From contig NZ_CAAHFH010000001.1 in assembly GCF_900890705.1 (NCBI RefSeq), positions 992,001 through 1,056,000 of the forward strand: a stretch of DNA of 64,000 nt. Reading direction: 5' to 3'. The DNA comes from Pontiella sulfatireligans. Its GTDB lineage: Bacteria > Verrucomicrobiota > Kiritimatiellia > Kiritimatiellales > Pontiellaceae. Position numbers and translations under genes: made by a program. A model generated the notes under the pieces. The model worked only from the letters and a program-made list of their open reading frames with translations, made no database searches and was not told the DNA's origin. The first letter of the stretch is position 1; every line of letters begins with the position of its first letter. This document shows, piece after piece, positions 35,064 to 44,279 of the stretch.

Positions 35064-37919
35064 CTACAGAATATCCGTTTCGACCTTGAAGAAACCATTG
35101 GAGGGCGACAGATCGAACTCAAGCGCATCTTCCGGCGGGGTCAGTCCTGTGGCCCAATCACGCGCGACGGACCAGCTAGACAGATCCGGGCTTTCCCAAA
35201 TCCTGTAGAGCACGCCGGTTGCGCTCGGCCATATGATTTCGATTTTTCCAATGCCTGGAAGCGGCGTGTTGCCGGTGATGGAAAACATGGAAGCGGGATC
35301 GTAGGGGTCGGTACCCAGTGCGGTTTCCTGTTCATCGGTCAGCCCATCGCCATCGGTATCTTCAACCACAACCGTGGTTTCGGTTTCCACCTTGATCACC
35401 ACGTTCGAGAAACTAAACTCCGTAGAACCGCTGGCAAGGTTGAACCGGATATGGAACTCGTCGATCGCATCAATCACCACGCCCTCATCGCGGGTGCGGT
35501 TGATGGTCAGCGAGTTATTGGTGTTGCCGATTTCCGACATCGTCATCGACAGCTCGTATTCCGTTCCACCGATATATTTTGCGGAAAGGATAAAGTGCGC
35601 GGCTTCAAGCGGACCATACAGGTCGTACGTCGTTCCTTCGATGCCCGTCAACCGTTCGCGGTCGCTGGAACTCAATAGATTCGCACTCATGCTGCCGGCG
35701 CCACCGGCCGAAGTATCAATGGAGATGTTGCCGAACTGATAGGTGGAGGTCTGATGCTTGAGCCCCCAGCAAATCGCCTCGGCATTGTCCCCGATGCCGA
35801 ATCCGAGCGTCATCGAACTGGTATTCCAGGCAAAGGCATTCGCGGAAATATTGTAGCAATCAAACTCCATAATCAGCGTCTCGCCCACGTTCCACACGCG
35901 GTTCGAGCCGGGATACCCAACTGGACGAAGCCACCGGGTTGCCGTGGAGGATGTCGCCCAGGAATTGGTGGCGGAATTATCGAATTCCAGTTCATCCGTT
36001 TCCGTTTGCGTTGTGGTTGCGCGCACCACGATTTGCAATATTGTGGTATCCGTTCCGCCGTTGCCGTCGTCCACCTCCACGGTGAAACTGTTGGATCCAA
36101 CATCGTCGTTTCCAGGCGTTCCTCCGAGCATGCCGTTCGCCGAAACGGTCAGCCAGGACGGGATACCGGTCAGGCTATAGGTCAGGCTGTCGCCGTCCAC
36201 ATCCGTCGTGGCAATACTGCCAGCATAGGCCACGCCCTGCGTCGCCGCGTTTCCAATGGTTGGATCAACGCCAAAGACGGGCGGATTGTTCGTGATGATG
36301 GAGACCGTGCCTTCGAGACTGTTGATGGTGCCGTCGTTCACAGTGAAGGTAAAGCTGTCGGAGCCGAAGAAGTTGGTTCCCGGCGTGTAGGTCAGGTTCG
36401 GTGCCGTGCCGCTCAGGGTTCCATGGGTTGGAAGTGTTTCGACTGTATAGCTCAGTGGGTCCCCATCGGAGTCGGAGCCAGTCAGCGTGATAGCCATCGA
36501 ACCGCCCCCGCTTACAAAGACAATGGCATTGGAGGCCACCGGTCTGTAGTTATCGCTGACAAACAGCAGTTGATCCCCGACCAGCTTCCGCCGGGTGTAG
36601 CGGCAGAAGGCGAAGGACGAATCATAGTCGTCGTACGTACCTCCGCGATATTCCTTCGTAAAGAGGACGTAGTATTCCGGTCGGAAGCCGCTGATGGACA
36701 CCCACCATATGGCGCGAACCCCAAAGCCATCCGCCGTCAGCCACGAGTTTTCATAATACGGGGCCGTTTGGGGAGAAAGGAGATGAGGAGCCGAATTGGT
36801 GAGCTTTGTCGGGCAATAAGAGTTGAGGTTAAGGTGGGCCAGATAGGCATGATCAACGGCTGTATTCGCCGCCCCCTGAATGTAATCGGCGTCAAAATAA
36901 TCGCCGCCAAATCCAAGCTCCCAGAGATAGATCAGTGCACGCATGTTGTGAGAAGCGTGGTCGGTATCTTCCTGCATTTTATAATTAAGTGTGCCGTCGG
37001 CGTCTATCGATGTAATCCGACTGCGCGAGTATGCCCACGTGACATAATTTGTTCCATTATATGTATATTCGCTGGAGTGGTTATAGAAACTCTCAATCCA
37101 GAAGTTGAGTGCATCCAGCAGGTTGTCTTCGTCGGCTTGAAAAACCTGTGTATCGCTGAGCTGGTGGTAGTGACGGGTGGCCTTGATGGCCATAGCCATC
37201 ATGGTGACCGTGGTGGCCCGTTGGTTCCAAGGCTTTGCCCAAAAGACATCCGAAAGGCCGGCAGTTTGCAGTTCCTGTTCAATGGCGACATATTCGCTTT
37301 CGGAAACCGGATCCAAATATTTGGCGGGGCGCTCGGAGGGATCAATCCCTTTGTGCGTGTCGGCTATTGAAAGAAAGGTTTCGAGATAGTCGTGGCATTT
37401 ATCGAGGGTGGCGGTATCGACGGGATCGATCCCGGCATCCATCCGTTCGAGGAGCAGCAATGCAACCATCGGATGCGCAAAATAGTTGAATATTTTTTCC
37501 TGTTCTTCATGCCAAACGGGCACATAGTCGTCGATCCATTGCGCATAATACTCCAACTGCTCGATGCAGTAGGGATCGCCCGTCGCGCGATAGTGTTGGT
37601 AGTAGCGGTGGATATTGCGTGGGAACCAGCCGTTGAAGTGCCAGTTATCGTTGGTCATGGCGGCGATCGGCATGGTGCCGGGATCATCAAGGAAGCCCTT
37701 GACGTCATCGCCGGTCCAGTCGCGGATCCGATAGCCCTCAACAATTTTGTCGTGGAGCGCCTGAGCTTCCTGGGCGGTCAGGTCTTGGTCGAGTTTTGCT
37801 TCAATCAGTACTATTTCAGCGGACGTGGGAGGAACGGGAACCGAAGCTGAAATCCCGGGAATAAGCACGCCCAGCAATGCAAAGCAGATGTATCGATTCC
37901 TGAAGGAGAATATCGTCAT
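35064..37919 (-). CDS. Secreted all-helical (toroid-like) domain protein with Ig-like, beta-sandwich and calcium-type tail domains
   Basis: This protein of about 951 residues starts at the ATG at 37919 with AAGGA upstream; a GTG at 37937 is rejected. After the signal peptide, residues about 30-440 look all-helical and rich in aromatic residues (WFPRNIHRYYQHYRATGDPYC, YYAQWIDDYVPVW), as in (alpha/alpha) toroid lyases and hydrolases; I cannot name a family. Next are a Big_9/tandem-95-type domain (TPGTNFFGSDSFTFTVNDG), a He_PIG-type domain (GIPSWLTVSANGMLGGTPG), the beta-sandwich module described in the findings, DTDGDGLTDEQETALGTDP, and the shared 70-residue C-terminus. The last 900 bases are about 90% identical to the end of 37959-42494, so the two genes exchanged or duplicated their 3' parts. 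Confidence 0.8.
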   Translation of the reverse strand: MTIFSFRNRYICFALLGVLIPGISASVPVPPTSAEIVLIEAKLDQDLTAQEAQALHDKIVEGYRIRDWTGDDVKGFLDDPGTMPIAAMTNDNWHFNGWFPRNIHRYYQHYRATGDPYCIEQLEYYAQWIDDYVPVWHEEQEKIFNYFAHPMVALLLLERMDAGIDPVDTATLDKCHDYLETFLSIADTHKGIDPSERPAKYLDPVSESEYVAIEQELQTAGLSDVFWAKPWNQRATTVTMMAMAIKATRHYHQLSDTQVFQADEDNLLDALNFWIESFYNHSSEYTYNGTNYVTWAYSRSRITSIDADGTLNYKMQEDTDHASHNMRALIYLWELGFGGDYFDADYIQGAANTAVDHAYLAHLNLNSYCPTKLTNSAPHLLSPQTAPYYENSWLTADGFGVRAIWWVSISGFRPEYYVLFTKEYRGGTYDDYDSSFAFCRYTRRKLVGDQLLFVSDNYRPVASNAIVFVSGGGSMAITLTGSDSDGDPLSYTVETLPTHGTLSGTAPNLTYTPGTNFFGSDSFTFTVNDGTINSLEGTVSIITNNPPVFGVDPTIGNAATQGVAYAGSIATTDVDGDSLTYSLTGIPSWLTVSANGMLGGTPGNDDVGSNSFTVEVDDGNGGTDTTILQIVVRATTTQTETDELEFDNSATNSWATSSTATRWLRPVGYPGSNRVWNVGETLIMEFDCYNISANAFAWNTSSMTLGFGIGDNAEAICWGLKHQTSTYQFGNISIDTSAGGAGSMSANLLSSSDRERLTGIEGTTYDLYGPLEAAHFILSAKYIGGTEYELSMTMSEIGNTNNSLTINRTRDEGVVIDAIDEFHIRFNLASGSTEFSFSNVVIKVETETTVVVEDTDGDGLTDEQETALGTDPYDPASMFSITGNTPLPGIGKIEIIWPSATGVLYRIWESPDLSSWSVARDWATGLTPPEDALEFDLSPSNGFFKVETDIL

Positions 37920-37958
37920 GGTATTTGTTTCCTTCACGGGGATATCCTGACCGACCTA

Positions 37959-40900
37959 TTACGGTATTTGAGCTTCCACCTTGAAGAAGCCGTTGGAGGG
38001 CGTCAGATCGAACTCGAACGTATCCCCCGGCGGCGTCAGCGCGTTGGCCCAGTCGCGGGCGACGGACCAGCTAGACAGATCCGGACTTTCCCAGACGCGA
38101 TAGAGTACGCCGGTCGCGCTCGGCCATGTGATCTGAACTTTTCCAGTGGCTGGAAGTGTTGAACCGTCAATGCCGAATCCGGAATCCGGATCGTAGGGGT
38201 CAGTACCCAGCGCGATTTCCTGCTCATCAGTCAGTCCGTCACCATCGGTGTCTTCAACCACAACCGTGGTTTCTGTTTCCACTTGGATCACCATGTTCGA
38301 GAAACCAAACTCGGTCGAAGAACCGCTGGCAAAATTGAACCGGATATGGAACTCGTCGATCGCATCAATCACCACGCCTTCATCGCGGGTGCGGTTGATG
38401 GTCAGCGAGTTGTTGGTGTTGCCGATTTCCGACATCGTCATCGACAACTCATATTCCGTTCCCCCGGTATATTTTGCGGAAAGAATAAAGTGCGCCGCTT
38501 CAAGCGGATCATACAGGTCGCAGCTCGTTCCCTCGATTCCGGTCAGCCGCTCGCGGTCGCTGGAACTCAATAGATTCGCACTCATGCTGCCGGCTCCACC
38601 GGCCGATGTATCGATGGAGATGTTGCCGAACTGATAGGTGGGGGTCTGATGCTTGAGCCCCCAGCAAATCGCCTCGGCATTGTCCCCGATGCCGAATCCG
38701 AGCGTCATCGCAGCGGTACTCCATGTGAAGGCATTCGCGGAAATATTGTGGCAATCAAACTCCATAACCAGCGTCTCGCCCACGTTCCACACGCGGTTCG
38801 AACCGGGCTGCCCGACCGGACGGAGCCACTGGGTTGCTGTGGAGGATGTCACCCAGGAATTTGTGTTCGCGTTATCGAATTCCAGTTCATCCGTTTTCGT
38901 TTGCGTTGTGGTTGCGCGCACCACGATCTGCAGTGTGGCGCCATCCGTTCCGCCGTTGCCGTCGTCTACCTCCACAGTGAAACTGTTCAAGCCAATATCG
39001 CCGCTTCCGGGCGTTCCTCCGAGCATGCCGTTCGTCGAAACGGTCAGCCAGGACGGGACACTGGTCAGGCTATAGGTCAGGCTGTCGCCATCCACATCCG
39101 TGGCAATGATACTGCCGGCATAGGCGACATCCTGCGTGGCCGGGCTTCCAATGATTGGATCGACGCTGAATATCGGATCGTCCTGTAAGGGATCGACCGT
39201 GATCGAAACGGTGGCGACCGCGCTGGTGGCGGAGCCGTCGCTGACGGAAAAGGTAAAACTGTCTGCACCGAAGTAGTTGGTGTTTGGTGCATACGTCAGG
39301 TTTGGAGCGGTGCCGCTGAGACTTCCAGAGCTTGGAAGGCTTTCAACGGTAAAGGTGAGGTTGCCGCCCTCGGCGTCGGAGCCGGTCAGCACCAGGTTCA
39401 CGGAAACCTCCTCGAGCGTATTGGTGCTTTGCGCATCGGCCACAGGTGCTGTGTTTATAACCGCCGTTTCTTTGAAAGCCGCTTTGCCTACCATGGATCC
39501 AATACCGGCATGGCCGGAGGTGAAGACCGAGTCGGTTGCCTGCAGGGTCTGGGAATCGTAGGTCAGCTCGACGGTGTTGCCGGAACGGGCAAAGGAAATG
39601 TTTTTCCAATCATTGGAAGCCAGCAGGATGGCCGGATCCGATGAAAGCACGGAACCGTTTCCGTTCTGTACGCGAACGATCCTGACTCCGTTGGCAAGGC
39701 CAACAGCGGCATAGAGATAGTTTTCGTCGTCCTGGTAGCCAAGCACGAGTGCAATCTCAGCACCGGGTTCGTACAGCAGGTTTTCCAGGGTTCGAACCTG
39801 AACGGAAATCTCCGTTTCGGGTGAATTGGTGAAAATACTGTAGGTGGCTAATCGGTTGCCCGGAACGGCAGGCGCTTCGCCGAAAAGGATTTCGTAGGTA
39901 GGCTCCGCGCCGGCGGAAACGCGCCAGCGGGCCGGATCACGCTCGAACCAGTTAGCCCGGATGCCGAAGGCTCCAGAAGCGAAGGCCGGATCTGCCGGCA
40001 GATTGAGGCGGCGTGCAAGCTGCGCATCGTAGAGGTTGGCCGGACTGACGCTGGTAATGTCCTCGACCCAGTCGCGGGTGACGGTGTGACTGTCGGGCAG
40101 ATGGGTTGGTCCTACGATCGAGGTGCCGATATATTTATAGTTTCCAGGTTCGAAGGTATTGCTTCCTGTGAGGTTCCAGTAGGTGTTGCCATGGGCGCCA
40201 TGCGGTTGCGAGCCTGCGGTGCCGCTGCTGCCGTCGCCCCACGCCGTGGTGACGCCGGTGAAGAGGTTTTCCATCGGGCAGTTGCCGTGCAGGTCGAGCT
40301 TGATGGGCGCGGTGCCCGACAGGTCGCAGGCCACATTGCCGGTGGCTTTGTGGGTGAAGGTGATGGAGTGGATGAAGGAATTCGTCTGATCAAATACAAT
40401 GTTGCGAATCAGGTTGTTGCCATCATAGTCGGACGTCGGGCCATGATGCGCCGCGCGACCGGTGAAGCGCAGGTCGTTCATGGTGCTATTGCTGCTGCGG
40501 CTGAGTGCAACCGGATTATCGCCGTTCTCGAATTCCAGGCGGCGAATCCAACTGTGTTCGACATACTTGAAGTGCAGGCCGTTGTAGCCATCTTCCTGCA
40601 AGTGCTCCGGAACCGGAGTGTCGGGAAATTCCATTTTAAAGTCCTCCGCGCCGACTTCGCTCATGCCTTTGCGTTCAAAGACCTTTGGCTGCCACACGAG
40701 ACGGACATCAACGCGCAACGGCTCCCGGAAGGTGACCAGCTTGCCAACCACACGGTCAACCGTATAGGGCCAGGTGCCACTGCCGCCGGCCCACGCGCTG
40801 GGTTCGGCCAGCGGGTCGGTCTGGTCGTTATGGAGGTGAAGCCAGAGCGAACCCTGCAGGTCCGGCCCCTCTTCGGTCAGGCCGAGGTGAACCTTCTGGC

Positions 40901-42494
40901 CGGGTTGCCACGAGGGAGCGGAATCGAGCAACAGCGTGCGATCGCCGCGCTTTGCTTCGCCCACTACGTTCTTTGAGTTGAAGGTGCCCATTTTTCCGTC
41001 ATTTCCTTCGAACTCGATCATATGGTCATTCAGGCTGCTCCGTCCTAAATCAGCCTGGCTGAACGGGCAGTAGAGAACGGTGCCGCCAGCATCGCGCCCT
41101 GCCCCGCGCAGGATCAGGTTGCCGCGGTTAATGTAAACGAGACTTTCAACCCTGAACTGTCCGGCGGGCATGTAGACGATGGCGCCACTCGTCGCAGCAG
41201 CATCAACCGCGGTCTGGATGGCGGCGCTGTCATCGTTGCCGTCGTTGGCCACCGCGCCGTAGGAGGTGATGTTGTAGACGGGCCATCCGGCGTTATCCGG
41301 AATGGTCTGTTCGCCCCAGCGGTAGCCGGCGTGGGACCAGTCGGGAAGGCGGCTGTAGGAACCCCAACGTTCGCCGTTAACCCCCCACAGCTGCGAATGG
41401 GTTTTGGCGGGGTCGCCGTCGGCTGCGTCGGTCACATCAATGTCCACTTCGATGCCCTGCGAGCGGTCGTTTCCATCGGACACGCTGACGGCAATGCGGT
41501 GGGTGGTGAACTGTTCAAAATCAAGTTTACTGCTGTCAGCCACGAAAATTTCGCCCGATGCCGGGTTGATGCCGAATGCTCCGATATCGACCGTTTTATC
41601 CAAGCCGCCTTCCGGTTCAATCCGCCAATCCTGAGCGACAAATCCGGGATCGATCGCAACGGCAGTCGGGGTGCCGACGACGGTTCCGTTCGGTGCGTTT
41701 TCCGTTACCGAAAAGCTAGAACCGGCCAGGACGCCGAAATCGCCTGAGTAAAAAGGATGGGTTTCCTCCAGCGGAAGCCCCCATTTGTCGCTGAGATATT
41801 TTTCCACCGCCGCGAACTCAGTGGTAGCGAGGGCTTTTCGGTAGATAATGATTTCATGGATCCGGCCATCGAGTGCATTGCCGGTAAGGTTCAGGAAACT
41901 TCCCAGCACCAGATCGCTACTGCCGCTGTCTCCCGCCGCGGCGGTCGACGTAAGCGGAGGATTGGAGCCATCGATAGAGGTAGAAAAAGTCGTCCCGTCG
42001 TACAGGGCACCGACCATGTGCAAATCGTAGTTTTTGTTGTCGTGCGTGAGGCTTGTGTTATCGATTAAAGGGAGATACCCGGAAAAACTCCATTGCTGGT
42101 AATGCAGCGCAAAGCGCTTCGAGAAAGTGGTTGCAGAAACATCGGTCAGGAAAGATTGAGGACGACTGACATCGTCGAGCTGCGCCACCACAAAAAAGGT
42201 TACTTCATTGCCGGGGCCATAGGCGCTCCCGCCTGAAATCTTCAGCCCGTCGTCAATGCCGTCGAATTCGATCGAGCCCTTTACGCTGTCATAAGCCGGG
42301 CGGTTGGAGGAGGCGGGCGCGAAGGCATGATAGCCGTTGCCGCTCTTGTCGTTCCACTGCTGAACGTTGCCGGATGAAAGGACGATGGAAGATGCATCGG
42401 AGGCATCGAGCCAGATGTCGGGGTTGTATCCAACCGCCGCGACCAGCTGCGGAACCACCAGGATCGTTATCAGTGTTAAAAATGCGTTCTTCAT
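37959..42494 (-). CDS. Giant secreted LamG/beta-helix/Ig multidomain protein
   Basis: This is a 1511-residue protein with a signal peptide. Domains in order: a LamG-like lectin fold (about 25-245; WLDASDASSIV, IEFDGIDDGLKI), a cadherin-like segment (about 255-355) and the beta-helix core (about 365-880), with the family signature SQLWGVNGERW, AGYRWGEQTIPD and NITSYGAVANDGNDDSAAIQ. A concanavalin-like segment (about 890-1040), a Big_9-type domain (NTNYFGADSFTFSVSDG), a He_PIG-type domain, the shared beta-sandwich module, DTDGDGLTDEQEIALGTDP and the common C-terminus complete it. It is the largest of three beta-helix relatives here and probably degrades polysaccharide at the cell surface while binding it; the reaction is unknown. 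AGAGGA precedes the ATG. Confidence 0.83.
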   Translation of the reverse strand: MKNAFLTLITILVVPQLVAAVGYNPDIWLDASDASSIVLSSGNVQQWNDKSGNGYHAFAPASSNRPAYDSVKGSIEFDGIDDGLKISGGSAYGPGNEVTFFVVAQLDDVSRPQSFLTDVSATTFSKRFALHYQQWSFSGYLPLIDNTSLTHDNKNYDLHMVGALYDGTTFSTSIDGSNPPLTSTAAAGDSGSSDLVLGSFLNLTGNALDGRIHEIIIYRKALATTEFAAVEKYLSDKWGLPLEETHPFYSGDFGVLAGSSFSVTENAPNGTVVGTPTAVAIDPGFVAQDWRIEPEGGLDKTVDIGAFGINPASGEIFVADSSKLDFEQFTTHRIAVSVSDGNDRSQGIEVDIDVTDAADGDPAKTHSQLWGVNGERWGSYSRLPDWSHAGYRWGEQTIPDNAGWPVYNITSYGAVANDGNDDSAAIQTAVDAAATSGAIVYMPAGQFRVESLVYINRGNLILRGAGRDAGGTVLYCPFSQADLGRSSLNDHMIEFEGNDGKMGTFNSKNVVGEAKRGDRTLLLDSAPSWQPGQKVHLGLTEEGPDLQGSLWLHLHNDQTDPLAEPSAWAGGSGTWPYTVDRVVGKLVTFREPLRVDVRLVWQPKVFERKGMSEVGAEDFKMEFPDTPVPEHLQEDGYNGLHFKYVEHSWIRRLEFENGDNPVALSRSSNSTMNDLRFTGRAAHHGPTSDYDGNNLIRNIVFDQTNSFIHSITFTHKATGNVACDLSGTAPIKLDLHGNCPMENLFTGVTTAWGDGSSGTAGSQPHGAHGNTYWNLTGSNTFEPGNYKYIGTSIVGPTHLPDSHTVTRDWVEDITSVSPANLYDAQLARRLNLPADPAFASGAFGIRANWFERDPARWRVSAGAEPTYEILFGEAPAVPGNRLATYSIFTNSPETEISVQVRTLENLLYEPGAEIALVLGYQDDENYLYAAVGLANGVRIVRVQNGNGSVLSSDPAILLASNDWKNISFARSGNTVELTYDSQTLQATDSVFTSGHAGIGSMVGKAAFKETAVINTAPVADAQSTNTLEEVSVNLVLTGSDAEGGNLTFTVESLPSSGSLSGTAPNLTYAPNTNYFGADSFTFSVSDGSATSAVATVSITVDPLQDDPIFSVDPIIGSPATQDVAYAGSIIATDVDGDSLTYSLTSVPSWLTVSTNGMLGGTPGSGDIGLNSFTVEVDDGNGGTDGATLQIVVRATTTQTKTDELEFDNANTNSWVTSSTATQWLRPVGQPGSNRVWNVGETLVMEFDCHNISANAFTWSTAAMTLGFGIGDNAEAICWGLKHQTPTYQFGNISIDTSAGGAGSMSANLLSSSDRERLTGIEGTSCDLYDPLEAAHFILSAKYTGGTEYELSMTMSEIGNTNNSLTINRTRDEGVVIDAIDEFHIRFNFASGSSTEFGFSNMVIQVETETTVVVEDTDGDGLTDEQEIALGTDPYDPDSGFGIDGSTLPATGKVQITWPSATGVLYRVWESPDLSSWSVARDWANALTPPGDTFEFDLTPSNGFFKVEAQIP
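39604..39618. repeat. Iterated palindrome, perfect copy
   Basis: TTCCAATCATTGGAA, inside the giant beta-helix gene, again with TTT on the left and GCC on the right. Confidence 0.75.
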
Positions 42495-42517
42495 TCGTTA
42501 TCCTCTTTTCGAGCACA

Positions 42518-42545
42518 GGGCTCCGCCGATTTCACGACGGAGCCC
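42518..42545 (-). terminator. Strong intercistronic hairpin without a U-tract
   Basis: GGGCTCCGCCG and CGACGGAGCCC form an 11-base stem with one mismatch and a 6-base loop. It lies between the gene ending at 42573 and the one starting at 42494. No run of U follows on the minus-strand transcript, so partial termination or protection of the upstream mRNA from decay is more likely than full termination. Confidence 0.45.
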
Positions 42546-42572
42546 AGCGTTGATTCGTTTGCCTGCTATTCG

Positions 42573-44192
42573 TTAGTCCTGCTGAACAGAAAGCTTAATA
42601 AACAGTTTGTCGGCAGATGTGCCTACGGTGTTCGTATAGCTGTCCATCGCGCCATCGGTCTCCGTGATGGCAACGGGGCCCGCATTGGTTGCCCAGGAGC
42701 CTCCCTCCAGGACCGCGGTGGTGAGTACATAGCAACTCAGGTTGTCATCTGCACGAACGGAGAAGACATAGTCTCCCGCAGCGGCATCGAACATCGGCAG
42801 CACGCCCTGGTTCGTTACACCGGTGGCTCCGGTCGCAATGCCGTCAAAGACATACTCGCCAAAGTTGTTCAGACCGTCGTTGTCATCGTCACCGGTCTTG
42901 CCACCGGACACGCCATTGGCAGTCGCCCAGCCATCATACGGATCGCTGAACACTGTGGGCTGAATGACATCCAGCTCAATGTTGGAAATCACGACCTGGT
43001 TGCTGAGAGTGGATCCACTCTCATTAACCCGCAGCAGGAGCTCATGGAACGTATCGACCGTGTCATTCGTACTGGTTGATACCGCGTCGACCAACCAGGT
43101 GTTGGTCACACCGGCCCAAACGACGGAGCAGTCATAGGTATCGATATCGACACGCTCCATCGATACGGCAAAGCTGGCTGTTTCGCCATCGTCACGCAGG
43201 TCGTTCGCATCCGGAATGACTGCAGCGATTCGGGCGGATGACGAGCTGAGGCTGGGGCCAAAATTACCGCCACTGGTAGCATCGGCATCTATTGCGGTGT
43301 TCAGATAATCTTTGCTGGCATCCCACATTCCGATCCCGAAGCCGATCCCCTCGGAGTTGTCTCCAACCCCGAACGCAATGGTGGGTTGGCCGCCGCCCGT
43401 CATAAGATCGGGGTCGGTGACCGTGATGTCGCACGTCATAAGGAACGTTTCACCGATATCCCAGATCAGATCCCCGCCATATGTCGCAGAAATCGGGACA
43501 TACATATCCGCCCCATTAAGGGATGTCATCGAACTTGCCGACGTCAACCCAGGTCCGGGAACACCGGTATCCTCGACACTTATTGCCATATTCTCGATGA
43601 CCACATTGCCAGCGGTTTTGTTAATGCGAACCAGCACTTCATGGTATGTTGCAACAACACCGTTCGTTATCACGCGTATTATCGATTCGGACGTGGTCTG
43701 CCCGATGTCGTACCAGGTTGTTGTCGTTGTATAGTTGCTCGTTCCGGTACGCAGCGCTTCGAAGACAAAATAAGCCTGATCGTTGTCCGCTTGCAGATCG
43801 GCCGTTGTGCCGAGAATATTTGCGCCGATCGTCTCCCGGGCTGACGTGCTCCAGGTGCTCACCGCAAAGGTGCCGGCATTACCGGCCGATGTATCAATTT
43901 CTGAGTTCCAATAACCATCATTCGGGCTGATCCCAAAGCCGATTCCCTGCGAGTCGTCCCCCATACCAATGCACAAGTCAACGCCCGCTTTCCACGTGAT
44001 GCCGTTGGAAACCGTCACATCGCAACTCATGGTCAGCGTTTCGCCGATATCCCAGGTCAGATCGGTCTCGGTGCCGGCGGATACCGCCTTGGATTGTGTT
44101 TCGCCACTGAATGCGCCGACCGTCAGTGTCCCATCCGCCAGGGCCAGGCCTGCGCCCATTGCAATAAGTGTGGTAAATATTAACTTTTTCAT
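42573..44192 (-). CDS. Secreted protein with two copies of the shared beta-sandwich module
   Basis: This 539-residue protein starts at MKKLIFTTLIAMGAG (ATG 44192, AGGAG five bases before). The frame extends to 44273, but that part is leader. After the signal peptide there are two modules, about residues 20-210 and 215-415. Each has W-D-I-G-E-T, a G-x-G-D-[DN]-S-[QE]-G-I block, I-D-x-x-A and a closing FHELLLRVN or YHEVLVRIN. Then come DDDNDGLNNFGEYVFDG (calcium type) and a C-terminal stretch ending KLFIKLSVQQD. No catalytic motif is visible, so it is probably a surface binding or structural protein. The two modules are only distantly alike, unlike the recent copies at 35380 and 38265. Confidence 0.7.
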   Translation of the reverse strand: MKKLIFTTLIAMGAGLALADGTLTVGAFSGETQSKAVSAGTETDLTWDIGETLTMSCDVTVSNGITWKAGVDLCIGMGDDSQGIGFGISPNDGYWNSEIDTSAGNAGTFAVSTWSTSARETIGANILGTTADLQADNDQAYFVFEALRTGTSNYTTTTTWYDIGQTTSESIIRVITNGVVATYHEVLVRINKTAGNVVIENMAISVEDTGVPGPGLTSASSMTSLNGADMYVPISATYGGDLIWDIGETFLMTCDITVTDPDLMTGGGQPTIAFGVGDNSEGIGFGIGMWDASKDYLNTAIDADATSGGNFGPSLSSSSARIAAVIPDANDLRDDGETASFAVSMERVDIDTYDCSVVWAGVTNTWLVDAVSTSTNDTVDTFHELLLRVNESGSTLSNQVVISNIELDVIQPTVFSDPYDGWATANGVSGGKTGDDDNDGLNNFGEYVFDGIATGATGVTNQGVLPMFDAAAGDYVFSVRADDNLSCYVLTTAVLEGGSWATNAGPVAITETDGAMDSYTNTVGTSADKLFIKLSVQQD

Positions 44193-44236
44193 AATGTCTC
44201 CTTCTCCTTCATCTCCATGTTTTATCCCACAACCGC

Positions 44237-44259
44237 GAGGTGTCTCTCCGGAACACCTC
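44237..44259 (-). terminator. Hairpin after the PEP-CTERM gene
   Basis: GAGGTGT and ACACCTC form a perfect 7-base stem with a 9-base loop, about 20 bases downstream of the stop at 44280. No U-tract follows. It resembles the hairpin at 42518 in position and probably tunes expression between adjacent genes. Confidence 0.4.
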
Positions 44260-44279
44260 ACCCAATTAACCACTTGCCG

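Noticed and set aside
35754..37370. Plus-strand frame of 538 codons
   Set aside because: Antisense to the toroid-like protein gene. A shorter similar shadow appears at the duplicated part (38649-39188), which shows it follows the real gene.
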